From positions 19,588,951-19,652,950 of the forward strand of contig CM043948.1 in assembly GCA_014529385.2 (NCBI GenBank): DNA of 64,000 bases, read 5' to 3'. Shown here piece by piece: positions 1 through 10,072 of the stretch (positions within the stretch are counted from its first letter, which is position 1; every line of letters begins with the position of its first letter). The notes under the pieces were generated by a model that was given only the letters and a program-made list of their open reading frames with translations, was not told the origin of the DNA and made no database searches. The translations under genes were made by a program, and so were the position numbers. This DNA is from Adiantum capillus-veneris (lineage: Eukaryota; Streptophyta; Polypodiopsida; Polypodiales; Pteridaceae).

Positions 1-45
1 CAGGGACCTCACAATAATTAGATAATAGCATAATCAACCACTATA

Positions 46-418
46 TGTCATAATAACTAATATGTAATTCTCCTAAATGATTTTCTCATGTTAAATTGAT
101 CTTTAATATAGGGAAGTGCCAGGGGAGGAAAAGTTAGAATATTGGTTAAGCTGGAAAACCGGCCACAATAGGGATCCAAAAGAAGGAAAATAGGGATCCA
201 AAGGGGGGCCATCCACAAAAGAGCAATGTGCAACAATGGGCTTCAAAGACCCTAAGGTTCAGCCCATTAAGACTTCCAAAATGCTAAGGTTTCAAAATTC
301 AAAGGTTATGTCCAAATGGTCAAGGCTTAGTGAAATTGGATGCTTTGTGAGTGTACACAAAAGTCTTCAAGACTCCTACATAAGAGGGGGTGAGCCCTGT
401 AAGTAAGGGATGAGAGAG

Positions 419-459
<41 letters not shown>

Positions 460-983
460 GGCTCCCTTTACACAAAGGGAATAGGGGACACATGTTAGCT
501 CCCTAGCCCAGTTGCCCACAAGGTACACTCAAATCCTATTAAATGGCCATACAGGTGGACCAATGAGAATTAGGCTAGAGTAAATCTAGTTTAATTCATT
601 TAAAAACACTTGATAAAGGAACCAAAAGGAATTAATCTCTCTAGAAGACTATTGGACAGTCTTCCAAGGGGTCCAATAAGCATTCGGCAGCCCAAAGGCT
701 TACCTGATTCCTATTGGCCAGAAGACAAATGGATCCAATGAGAGATTAATTGATTTATCTAATTAATTAAAGCTCTCACAAAAGGGAAAAGGGGGACACA
801 TGTCACAAGGCTATCACTTATGCTTCTCAATTTTCATTGGCTAAGCTTTGCAGGTCCAATGGGGTGCCATCATGAGTCAATTGCAAGAGGGGTCGATCAA
901 GAGAGAGGGGGAGCTGATTTTGGCAAGGCATTATCACACACACACACACACACACTCACACAATCTCATGTGTGAAGCACGAA

Positions 984-1028
<45 letters not shown>

Positions 1029-1694
1029 TCTCAAGCTTTAATGGAAATCTCATCATCTACTTCAAGCTTGTGAGAAGGGAGGCCTACACCAGAAACTCTT
1101 GGCTTTGTGATGCAAATCCAACCAAGAGCCAAGCTTCAATGCAACTCATCTCCTCTACTATACTAAGTACTAAGTTATGCTTAGATTTTATGAGTGATTA
1201 TGTGAGGAGATATACTTATTTCTCGTAAGACTACTCCTTTGTCCTCTCAATCTACTCTCATACCCCGCTAGCTCTCACCATCTTTGAAGGTGTGTGAGGT
1301 CTTGGGTCTGAGACCGTGAGGGAATTGATGCTGTGTTGTATAAGTGTGTGCATGGTGCTTGAAGCTTCCATCTGCATTGCAACATCAAGTTATTGAAGGA
1401 ACACAAAGTATTGTATTGTAAAATGTCTCCTTTGATGGGGGAAACCTATAATACAAAGCCTTTTGGAGGGGGGACCAGCTCCATGTAAATTCGATCCTCA
1501 ATTGTTGTCAATAGGTTAATTTCTCTCTCTTTTGAAGTATTGCTCATGCCTATCTAACTAGGTGTTATGATTTATGTTGCTCTCTCCATCCAAGCACTCT
1601 TGCTATGCTCATTACGAATCCATTCTAATGAAATGCTCACTATGTTTATGCTACTTTCCACTACACATAAGTTACTAGGTCATTAAAGGTTACA
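46..1694 (+). repeat. Element A 5' LTR
   Basis: It begins TGTCATAATAAC and ends GGTTACA, and is followed after one base by the PBS. It aligns along its length with 35053-36643. It carries (CA)n at about 421-454 and 935-960 and a long (CT)n at about 984-1026; the 3' LTR has only a short CT run at that place, so the tract expanded after insertion. An open frame at 848-1228 is only a translation of these microsatellites. Confidence 0.93.
984..1026. repeat. (CT)n microsatellite in the A 5' LTR
   Basis: An uninterrupted CT dinucleotide run. The matching place in the 3' LTR (about 35966) has only a few units. Confidence 0.95.
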
Positions 1695-1695
1695 T

Positions 1696-1707
1696 TGGTA
1701 TCTGAGC
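1696..1707 (+). other. Primer-binding site of element A (Met-tRNA-like)
   Basis: TGGTATCTGAGC lies one base after the LTR end. It differs at one base from the initiator-tRNA-Met complement TGGTATCAGAGC used by many plant copia and chromovirus elements. Confidence 0.8.
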
Positions 1708-2110
1708 ACAAGGTTTCTCTTTTCTTGCTCAAGAAGGGAGGTCCTCAAGCTAGCTATAAATGGTTGGTATTATTAATTGCAATAGAGTAAGTAGAATAGG
1801 GATTTTTCAGCCTTGTAGTGCGCCTGCCTTCATGCAGATAACGGGGCATCACCGTTGAGAGCTATGGTCTTAATAGTGGAGTCCTACGGGGCTTGCCTAC
1901 GGCTTAACCACTATTGATCCATTATAAGCTTGACATGAGCCGGTACTGTTTTGGTGTTGAAAGACACTCTCTTCTAATCCTTGCAATTAATGATATTCGA
2001 GCCACGGGTACAATAGCTGGTGTGATTTTCTAAAGGGGTAAAGAGGAGCAGCACTAGAGCTTGAAGTGCCAAAGTATGCCTAAACATATTACACCTAAAA
2101 AATTGTTAGA
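1708..2110 (+). other. Element A 5' leader
   Basis: About 400 bases between the PBS and the first gag-like ATG. No open frame of note and no recognised motif; it is A-internal by position. Confidence 0.6.
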
Positions 2111-2323
2111 ATGGTTGACAATAGTAAAGAGAGTGAAATTAATGTTGATAGATTTGATTTTGCTAATGAGCAGGCTACTAATGATGCCCCTATGCTTGTT
2201 AACTACTTGTTTCTAGACTTAAACAAGCCATGGAAAATCCATCCCTCCAAAGTGAAGTGAAACAACAGCTTCATGCTCATGGGATTCTCCAAGCTCCCCA
2301 CCATGAAGACAGAGTACCTAGGA
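2111..2323 (+). pseudogene. gag N-terminal fragment of element A, block 1
   Basis: An ATG at 2111 opens an acidic stretch (MVDNSKESEINVDRF) which shifts frame near 2215 and continues as a second stretch rich in Q, H and E up to the solo LTR at 2324. It is placed as the gag start because it follows the leader and lies in the same orientation as the later gag blocks. No domain can be named in this piece alone. The solo LTR insertion and its TAGGA duplication end the block. The assignment is by position and is moderate. Confidence 0.5.
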
Positions 2324-2408
2324 TGTTAGGAAATAAGACGTAGCTAAATAGATATTTGAGTATATTATTTAATGGAGAGAGATAGATTTCACACACAAGA
2401 GATTATAG

Positions 2409-2457
<49 letters not shown>

Positions 2458-3102
2458 CACGATATTGAGAAAGCAGCCACTCAATGTCTTTAGTACTTCA
2501 AAACAAGAAGTAGTTTACAAAGGGATTATACCCTTAATGAAGCTCCCACCTTGCTTCACTCTCACCACCTCACACTCACCTTGTTGCATCAACTTCACAC
2601 TATGAAATGTGTGTAGAAATGGCCTCCTTTTATAGGCCAAAAGAGCTACCCTCTCTCACGAGAGGCAGCCATGTGTAGCTGCCCTTGTGTAGATAGGTCC
2701 AAATCGGACCCTCCAACCGCCCATGTGTGGCCGCCCTTGAGAAGACAAGTCCGCTTTGAATTTGGCCACTGGTCACCGTTCTTTTCCGACCACCGGCCAC
2801 CGGCCAACAGACTGGTTGTTTTTCGACCACTTTTTGGCCGCCGTCTGGCCATAATATTTCGGCAAAAAGGAATATTATGACAAAGGTCCGGCCATAATAT
2901 TTCGATGAAAAGGAATATTCCGGCGAAAAGGAATATTTTGTCCGCCCCTAAAGTTGCCCATGAATTTTGGCCATGAAAATTTTTGTTTCCGGCGAGTGAT
3001 TTTCCTTCACGCAACGATGGCTTCTCCTCATAATGGGGGCCTTACAAATGTGCGTTTTTACCACAAAAATTACAAGGGGTAAATCAGGCTCCATACTTAA
3101 CA
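2324..3102. repeat. Solo LTR inserted in element A gag
   Basis: It begins TGTTAGGAAATAAG and ends ACTTAACA, and is flanked on both sides by TAGGA (2319-2323 and 3103-3107). It contains a long (GA)n at about 2412-2453 and a TTTTATAGGCC stretch. There is no coding content and no second copy in the window, so this is a solo LTR whose internal region was lost. Its orientation is not determined. Removing it with one TAGGA joins the two gag blocks. Confidence 0.85.
2412..2453. repeat. (GA)n microsatellite in the solo LTR
   Basis: An uninterrupted GA run inside the 779-bp solo LTR. Confidence 0.95.
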
Positions 3103-3107
3103 TAGGA

Positions 3108-3309
3108 AGCCTCCTTGTGAGGCTTCCAAAAGAGGCCTCTCTCCGATTCGGGAAGAAGAAGAGGATCCATACGAAGGTCTCAAAAGTTTACTTCTTGATG
3201 ACGCATCTTCCCAAAGGAGAACTCAAGAGACCCCACCAAAGGAACGAGAAAGAAGTGAGTCTCCTGCCACCTCGATGGACATGGCTCCACGAAAACTGCG
3301 GGCAAAACA
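3108..3309 (+). pseudogene. gag fragment of element A, block 2
   Basis: A continuous reading (EASKRGLSPIREEEEDP and on) rich in K, R, E and S runs to the copia insertion at 3315 and resumes in frame after 8551 with a serine-rich stretch. This low-complexity charged region is typical of the N-terminal part of a gypsy gag, ahead of the capsid-like part. It has no catalytic role. It is interrupted on both sides by insertions (solo LTR at left, copia composite at right). Confidence 0.55.
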
Positions 3310-3314
3310 CTCTC

Positions 3315-3506
3315 TGTTGGGGTATAAAGCCCAATGTGGTCGCCCAGGTAAGTGGGCGGGCCGCTAGGTATGTACACATATTCTTTTGTAAAAACCTAAT
3401 AAGAACTCACTATGCTCTACACATTATAGTAGAGCGAGTTCACCATATCGTCGTGCTCTTCTTCTCGCACTCTCTCTCGCGTCGCACTTCCGCTCGTACT
3501 CCTTCA
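3315..3506 (+). repeat. K1 5' LTR (192 bp)
   Basis: TGTTGGGGTATAAAGCCC to CGTACTCCTTCA. It is matched by 8355-8546 directly and by 4375-4566 and 56377-56565 inversely. It holds the short TGTACACATATTC stretch reused as filler at 8318-8335. Confidence 0.95.
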
Positions 3507-3508
3507 AC

Positions 3509-3520
3509 TGGTATCAGAGC
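3509..3520 (+). other. K1 primer-binding site
   Basis: TGGTATCAGAGC, two bases after the LTR end, is the exact initiator-tRNA-Met complement usual in plant Ty1/copia. Confidence 0.93.
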
Positions 3521-4374
3521 TCAGATCGAGGCTCGGGGCAGCACTCCCGGAGGCTAGAGTCACCAACTCAGATTGGAGTGAAATTCGACAGGCGAAGACA
3601 CGGCCCCAAATCTCGTGGGACAGCCCGAAGGACTTGGTGTTGTCAGAATTTCATTCTGAGGTCATCTCGGCCACCGTTCGGCTTCGACAAAGGTCTGCGC
3701 AGGCCATTTTCGACTACGTGGTCTCGACGGGTGCAGATCCGACTCTGCAAATTTGGGGTTTTCGGCCTACGACTGCAGGTTCTGAGGATATCGACACTCC
3801 TAGAGTGTTGATTTGTGGCTGTCTACACATCGAAGGACGGCTCACAGTTCTTGGAGGCGTGTCACATACGACACGGGTGCATCTACACACAGACTGTAGG
3901 CGACATCCACTAGTTCATCAGGTAGCTTGTGTTTGCTGCTTGATATTCCAGATTTCATCCTGACATTGCAGGTACTTCCACATGGGATGTATTGTCAGAG
4001 ATGATGTATGTTTGTTGAGGGTTTGCTGGCTATGAGTCACGCAGCAAACAACTGCCGCAGCGGTTACAGCATATAGTGGGAAATTTGTGGATGTATGACT
4101 TTGTGGGAAGTCTATGTACTGTCAGATTTACTGTAGCCTTTGTTGAGGGTCGAGTGAGGTTTTATTGAGCTGGGGGATTCTCAAATGTTGAGATCCTTTC
4201 GGTGATACGGGTCTTGGAGCGATCCCTCGAGCACCCTTAGATAGGCAGCTAGAATGTATTGACTGTGAGTTAGACAGTTGGGATTGCATCTTTGCTTTAG
4301 TGCCGTTGAGGCATTGTCACAGTCTATGCTTACAGGACAGTGACAGGACAGTGAGAGACAGTACAGGTGTAGGA
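3521..4374 (+). other. K1 5' leader, ends at an inverted LTR
   Basis: An 854-bp non-coding leader with no gag start. Positions about 4140-4235 match the leader of gypsy element B1 (about 11606-11697), including GAGCTGGGGGATTCTCAAAT and GAGATCCTTTCGGTGATAC. Short GACAGT-type repeats occur at about 4333-4366. The leader stops where an inverse LTR end abuts it at 4374/4375. Confidence 0.8.
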
Positions 4375-4566
4375 TGAAGGAGTAAGAGTGGAAGTGTGAC
4401 GCGAGAGAGAGTGCGAGAAGAAGAGCATGACGATATGGTGAACTCGCTCTACTGTAATGTGTAGAGCATAGTGAGTTCTTATTAGGTTTTTACAAAAGAA
4501 TATGTGTACATAACTGGCGGCCCGCCCACTTACCTGGGCGACCACATTGGGCTTTATACCCCAACA
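4375..4566 (-). repeat. Inverted K1 LTR inside the composite
   Basis: A full 192-bp LTR in opposite orientation to the outer pair. Its U5 end (reads TTCA on the - strand) joins the leader at 4374. Its U3 end is preceded on the - strand by the purine tract AAGTGGGAGGT, exactly as at 8344-8354, so it is the 3' LTR of the - strand arm. Confidence 0.95.
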
Positions 4567-4642
4567 ACCTCCCACTTAAAGTCCAATGTGGTACTTTAAG
4601 TGTGAGAGAAGCTACTATACAAGCTAATATACAAGAGATGTA

Positions 4643-6786
4643 CTACCCTACACATAACTGCTTGCGAAAATGCGCAAAGCTCTCTGAGGGAAGTCCTTTT
4701 GTAAGTAGATCAAGAGGATTTTCTGTGGTGTGAACTTTGACAAGCTGAAGTTTCTTATCCTCGAGCATTTCCCTGATGAAATGATACTTCACATCCACAT
4801 GCTTTGTCTTTGAGTGATAAACTGGATTGCGAGCCAATTGTATAGCACTTTGACTATCACAATATAACACATGCATCTCTTCTTTGATTCCCAAGTCTGT
4901 TACTAGTCGATTAAGCCAAATTGATTCTTTGCATGCCTCTGATGCTGCAACATATTCAGCCTCTGTAGTAGACTAAGTAACACAATCTTGTAATCTTGAA
5001 CGCCATGATACTACTCCACTAGCCAATGTAAAGACATACCCTGACGTAGACCTTCGGTTGTCTAAGTCACCTGCATAATCTGAGTTTGTAAAACCCTTTA
5101 CACTTAGCTCCTCACTCCCATAGCATATACGCATACACTTTGTAGCTTTCAGGTATCTCAGTATTCCTTTCACTGCCTCCCAATGTTTCTTGCCTGGGTT
5201 TGACATGTATCGACTTACTACTCCCACTGCAAATGCAATGTCTGGGCGAGTAGCAATCATTGCATACATCAAACTACCCACTGCAGACGCATATGGAATC
5301 TTATCCATTTCAGCCTATTCTTCCTCAGACACAGGACAATCTTGTTTGCTAAGTTTCACATATGGTGGCAGTGGAACACTCAGTGCCTTTCCCTTCTCCA
5401 TATTGAAACGTTGCAAAACCTTGTCAATATACTTTGTTTGAGATAACCAAATCAACTTCTTTGATCTGTCTCTCTCAATGCGCATACCAAGTATATGACT
5501 TGCCTCACCCATGTCTTTCATGTCAAACGATTTTGCCATCTTTGACTTCAAAGCTGAAATTTCTTCCAAGTGCTTGCCAGCAATCAACATGTCATCCACA
5601 TACAAAATAAGGATCAGCCAACTACCATCCTTAGCCTTCTCTGTATATAGACAGTGATCGAACTCACTACGTTTGTAGCCTTGAGAAAGCATAAACTTGT
5701 GGAATTTATGGTACCATGCCCTCGGTGATTGTTTTAAGCCATAAAGACTCTTTAACAACTGGCATACCCAATCTTCCTTGCCTTTCTCAACAAACCCTTC
5801 TGGCTGCTGCATGTAAATTTCCACATCTAAATCACCATACAAGAACGCTGTCTTGACATCCATTTGGTGCAACACCAAATCTAATATGGCAACCAATGCA
5901 ATAAAGCATCTCAATGTAGTCATCTTGACCACCGGAGAGAAGACTTCATCAAAGTCAATGGCTTGTTCTTGCTTAAAGCCCTTGGCAACAAGCCTTGCTT
6001 TGTACTTTGGCTGATTATCATGAGCGGTGATCTTATACCTGTAAGCCCATTTACAAGGTAGAGCCTTTTTGCCCCGTGGTAATTTAACTAGCTTCCATGT
6101 CTGGTTTTTATGCAGAGCTGCCATCTCTGATTGCATGGCCAATTGCGAATTCCCGGAGTCCTTCATTTGCACTGCTTCCTTGTAACATGAAGGCTCATTG
6201 CAATCAGTCAACATGACATAGTTCATAGATGGAACAAACCTATCAGGAGGTCGCGTGACACGTCCAAATCTACGCACAATAGGTGGCTCAGGCTCAACCA
6301 CAACCTGTGGTTCCACTCTATCCTGTCCTTGCTCCTCTTGAGCCCTGACATTTTGTCTTGCACGTGCAGGTCCATCTTCTTGGAAGACAACTCTTCTAAT
6401 CTCCTCAACCCTCTCTGGTTTAGAATGATATTTGGATTCATTAAAGTGAACATCATTGCTGCGGACAACCTTTCTGGATTCGGGATCCCAAAGTCTGTAC
6501 CCCATCTCACCAAAATTACCATAGCCTAGAAAGATGCACTGTCTACTCTTTGGCTCAAGTTTGTTCCTAAATTCCTTTGGAACGCGAGTAATCCCTCACA
6601 GCCAAAGACTCTGAGATGCTTGTATGAGGGCATTTTTCCTGACCATACCATCTATGGCACTGAATCCTTCTGTAAAACCTTGCTAGGAGATCTATTTACA
6701 AGATGAACATCTGTTGATACAGCTTCACCCCAAAACCCATTTGGCAGCTGTGCATTAGACAACATACTTCTGACCTTCTCTTGTAT
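4643..6786 (-). pseudogene. K1 minus arm: copia integrase C-part, RT and RNase H
   Basis: Read on the - strand: an integrase-tail segment (6786 down to about 6500, broken near 6590), the copia RT with KARLVAKGFKQ, MDVKTAFLYGDL, SLYGLKQSPRAWY and the catalytic YVDDM (about 6505 to 5315), then RNase H with TTEAEYVAAS and VLYCDSQSAIQLARNP (about 5308 to 4643). In a living element this product copies RNA to DNA, degrades the template and joins the DNA to the chromosome. Lesions seen: a stop at about 5313, and a TAG just before STTEAEY (4972-4974) that recurs in K2. The RT core itself is open over 396 codons. The arm ends at the head-to-head junction; gag, protease and the integrase catalytic core are missing. 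Confidence 0.88.
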
Positions 6787-6799
6787 GTCAGAAGTATGT
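6762..6799. repeat. Central hairpin at the head-to-head copia junction
   Basis: ACATACTTCTGAC at 6762-6774 and its exact reverse complement at 6787-6799 are separated by 12 bases. The left arm belongs to the - strand integrase and the right arm to the + strand copy, so the hairpin sits at the axis of the large inverted repeat. Confidence 0.92.
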
Positions 6800-8317
6800 C
6801 GTAGCAAGCTTTTGCAGAAGGATTCAGTGCCAGAGATGGTATGGTCAGGCCAAATGCCCTCATACAAGCATCTCAGAGTTTTTGGCTGTGAGGCATATAC
6901 TCACGTTCCAAAGGAATTTAGGAACAAACTTGAGCCAAAGAGTAGAAAGTGCATCTTTCTAGGCTATGGTAATTTTGGTGAGATGGGGTACAGACTTTGG
7001 GATCCCGAATCCAGAATGGGTGTCCGCAGCAATGATGTTCACTTTAATGAATCCAAATATCATTCTAAACCAGAGAGGGTTGAGGAGATTAGAAGAGTTG
7101 TCTTCCAAGAAGATGGACCTGCACGTGCAAGACAAAATGTCAGGGCTCAAGAGGAGCAAGGACAGGATAGATTGGAACCATAGGTTGTGGCTGAGCCTGA
7201 GCCACCTATTGTGCGTAGATCTGGACATGTCACGCGACCTCCTGATAGGTTTGTTCCATCTATGAACTATGTCATGTTGACTGATTGCAATGAGCCTTCA
7301 TGTTACAAGGAAGCAGTGCAAATAAAGGACTCCGGGAATTGGCAATTGGCCATGCAGTCAGAGATGACAGCTCTGCATAAAAACCAGACATGGAAGCTAG
7401 TTAAATTACCACGGGGCAAAAAGGCTCTACCCTGTAAATGGGTTTACAGGTATAAGATCACCACTCATGATAGTCAGCCAAAGTACAAAGCAAGGCTTGT
7501 TGCCAAGGGCTTTAAGCAAGAACAAGCCATTGACTTTGATGAAGTCTTCTCTCCGGTGGTCAAGATGACTACATTGAGATGCTTTCTTGCATTGGTTTCC
7601 ATACTAGATTTGGTGTTGCACCAAATGGATGTCAAGACAGCGTTCTTGCATGATGATTTAGATGTGGAAATTTACATGCAGCAGCCAGAAGGGTTTGTTG
7701 AGAAAGGCAAGGAAGATTGGGTATGCCAGTTGTTAAAGAGTCTTTATGGCTTAAAACAATCACCGAGGGCATGGTACCCTAAATTCCACAAGTTTATTCT
7801 TTCTCAAGGCTACAAACATAGTAAGTTCGATCACTGTCTATATACAAAGAAGGCTAAGGATGGTAGTTGGCTGATCCTTATTTTGTATGTGGATGACATG
7901 TTGATTGCTGGCAAGCACTTGGAAGAAATTTCAGCTTTGAAGTTAAAGATGGCAAAATCGTTTGACATGAAAGACATGGGTGAGGCAAGTCATATACTTG
8001 GTATGCGCATCGAGAGAGACAGATCAAAGAAGTTGATTTGGTTATCTCAAACAAAGTATATTGATAAGGTTTTTCAACGTTTCAATATGGAGAAGGGAAA
8101 GGCACTGAGTGTTCCACTGCCACCATATGTGAAACCTAGCAAACAAGATTGTCCTGTGTCTGAGGAAGAACAGGCTGAAATGGATAAGATTCCATATGCG
8201 TCTGCAGTGGGTAGCTTGATGTATGCAATGATTGCCACTCGCCCAGACATTGCATTTGCAGTGGGAGTAGTAAGTCGATACATGTCAAACCCAGGCAAGA
8301 AACATTGGGAGGCAGTG
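6787..8317 (+). pseudogene. K1 plus arm: copia integrase tail and RT, RNase H deleted
   Basis: It starts at GTCAGAAGTATGT, then lacks about 95 bases present in K2 before resuming at the LLQKDSVPEMVWSG stretch. The integrase-RT linker (FRNKLEPKSRKCIFLGYG) follows, with an in-frame TAG at about 7181. The RT from 7187 is open, with KARLVAKGFKQ, MDVKTAFLHDDL, SLYGLKQSPRAW and YVDDM. The protein stops matching after NPGKKHWEAVK (about 8317); all of RNase H is missing and an 18-base filler links it to the PPT. It is a close relative of the - strand arm and of K2, with point differences on each copy. Confidence 0.88.
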
Positions 8318-8335
8318 AAAAGAATATGTGTACAT
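8318..8335 (+). other. 18-base LTR-antisense filler at a deletion junction
   Basis: AAAAGAATATGTGTACAT is the exact reverse complement of 8410-8427 in the neighbouring LTR. It sits between the truncated RT reading and the TGGACTTTAAGTGGGAGG segment upstream of the LTR. Confidence 0.85.
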
Positions 8336-8343
8336 TGGACTTT

Positions 8344-8354
8344 AAGTGGGAGGT
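8344..8354 (+). other. K1 polypurine tract
   Basis: The purine-rich AAGTGGGAGGT lies directly before the 3' LTR; the same sequence lies beside the inverted LTR (complement at 4567-4577) and in K2. Confidence 0.85.
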
Positions 8355-8546
8355 TGTTGGGGTATAAAGCCCAATGTGGTCGCCCAGGTAAGTGGGCGGG
8401 CCGCCAGGTATGTACACATATTCTTTTGTAAAAACCTAATAAGAACTCACTATGCTCTACACATTACAGTAGAGCGAGTTCACCATATCGTCGTGCTCTT
8501 CTTCTCGCACTCTCTCTCGCGTCGCACTTCCGCTCGTACTCCTTCA
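8355..8546 (+). repeat. K1 3' LTR (192 bp)
   Basis: Near-identical to 3315-3506. It is followed at once by CTCTC (8547-8551), the duplicate of 3310-3314. Confidence 0.95.
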
Positions 8547-8551
8547 CTCTC

Positions 8552-10068
8552 CATCACCTCCTAAATGGAGAAGACCATCGCACACTTCTCCACACCATAA
8601 TTCAAACAGGGATGATAGAAAACAAAAGAAGAAAAAGGCGAGAAGGATGTCACCCTCTTCTCCATCTTCTTCATCCTCTTCCTCTTATGAAGAAAGTGAT
8701 GGTGCAGACAAAGAGGAACAAGGCAAGAAAAATGTAAGAAAGAGGTCACCTCTTCTTCATCTTCCTCAAATTCTTCATCTTCTTAAGAAAGCAATGGTGC
8801 AACTTTTGAACCATAAAAAAGAAGAGGCCATAGGAAATCCTATGCCACATGGAAGAGATCGTCCAAGCTCAAGAATTTCAAAGAGGGAGGAAAGAGCATC
8901 TCTTTCCTTACCTACGATGGCACCTTTGGTGCTACGGACAAAGTCTTGGCTTTCATCCAATAATTCGATGCGGCATTTGGAGATGAGGGCTTCATGGAGT
9001 CCTTTAAGATACGCCATGTAGCTATGCATTTTCAAAAGTCTGCCAGGAAATGGTGGTCTAGCCTACGGGCCAACAATGAAGCCCCACAAACATGGAAAGA
9101 TTTAAGAGCTTCCATCATGAAGCAGTTTTTGGCCACCGATGCCTAAGACAAAGTACTCACCGAATTGTGAAGCTGTAAGCTCTCTCCCTACAAATCCATT
9201 CACAAATATGTAGACAAGTTTTGGGACTTACATCTCAAAGCCACTGTCTTCAAAAAGATGGATTTTGGAGAGCAAAAAACAAAAATTTTGTGCGGGCTTA
9301 ACTGAAGATATGGCGGAGTATGTCAACTCCCAAAGGCCATGCACCATATCTACAGCTATACACCATACCATGGTGGCTACACAAATCAATTTCCAAATAG
9401 GGGCTAAGAGAAATCTTAAGCCCATGGAAAACAAGGGTTCCAATGAGCCTAAGGGGAAGGACAATGTCCAAAAGTCTCCTAAGGGCAATTCCATTAACAA
9501 AAAAGCTAAGGAGAAGGAAGTTTACAAAGGCAAAAACAAACTCTCTCCTAAAGAGCTTGAGCATTATTGCAAGGATAACCGTTGTTTCAAATGCGGCGAG
9601 CAAGGACATGCGTACCGTGCTTGCCCCCGAAAGAACGCCCGTCATGAGCCTCCTAGAGCTACCTTGGTCAAAATCCAAGAAAAGGAAGCTCACCACAAAG
9701 GATATCCTCTATGCCATGCTTGGGAAAAGGTAAGGGAACATGATGATTTTAATCTCTTTGACCCTGGTTCTACTCACAATTTCATATCCATAGAGTTGGC
9801 CATCAAGGTAGGCATCCAAGCCTATGAGATGGGAGATGTCCTACCTGTAGATGGTGCTTTCAAGGGGCAAGAAGCTTCAATCACTCGCTTAATTGGAAAA
9901 TTGAGGCTCCATGTCCAAAGCTATGTGAGAAAAGAGGACTTCTTTATCTCTCCTCTCAAGCACAAGGATGTAATCCTAGGGGCACCATGGTTTGATCGCA
10001 TGGCTGCCAATGTTAGATTCCCTAAAAGGAAACTCTACTTTAGGTTCATGGAAAATATATGTACATAG
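8552..10068 (+). pseudogene. Element A gag (capsid, CCHC knuckle) and protease
   Basis: A serine-rich and lysine-rich N-part leads into a capsid-like region read in pieces between stops (about 8890-9260; stops such as TAA at 9145-9147). From 9265 an open stretch of 267 codons carries the zinc knuckle CFKCGEQGHAYRAC (C-x2-C-x4-H-x4-C) at about codons 109-122 and a retropepsin with FDPGSTHNFIS in place of the usual D-S/T-G, ending with VILGAPWF. Gag packages the RNA and the protease matures the polyprotein. The unusual DPGS may be a mutation that kills the protease. The reading is cut at 10072 by B1 and continues in the same phase at 18798 once B1 plus 5 bases are removed. Confidence 0.85.
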
Positions 10069-10072
10069 ACAC

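Larger units (their letters stand above)
3315..8546 (+). mobile_element. K1: rearranged Ty1/copia element with inverted pol arms
   Basis: Both ends are 192-bp direct-repeat LTRs (TGTTGGGG to CTCCTTCA), and CTCTC occurs at 3310-3314 and 8547-8551, a perfect 5-bp target duplication. The interior is not a normal copia. After the + LTR, PBS and leader comes an LTR in inverse orientation (4375-4566), then RNase H, RT and part of integrase on the - strand. A head-to-head switch at about 6786 follows, then integrase and RT again on the + strand, a deletion that removes RNase H, then PPT and LTR. The two arms are near-identical over about 1.5 kb. gag and protease are absent. Confidence 0.9.

Noticed and set aside
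848-1228. 126-codon open frame on the + strand
   Set aside because: It is a translation of CA and CT microsatellites in the A 5' LTR (His-Thr and Leu-Ser runs).
3509-3520. Met-tRNA-like sequences as tRNA gene pieces
   Set aside because: They are primer-binding sites directly after LTR ends.
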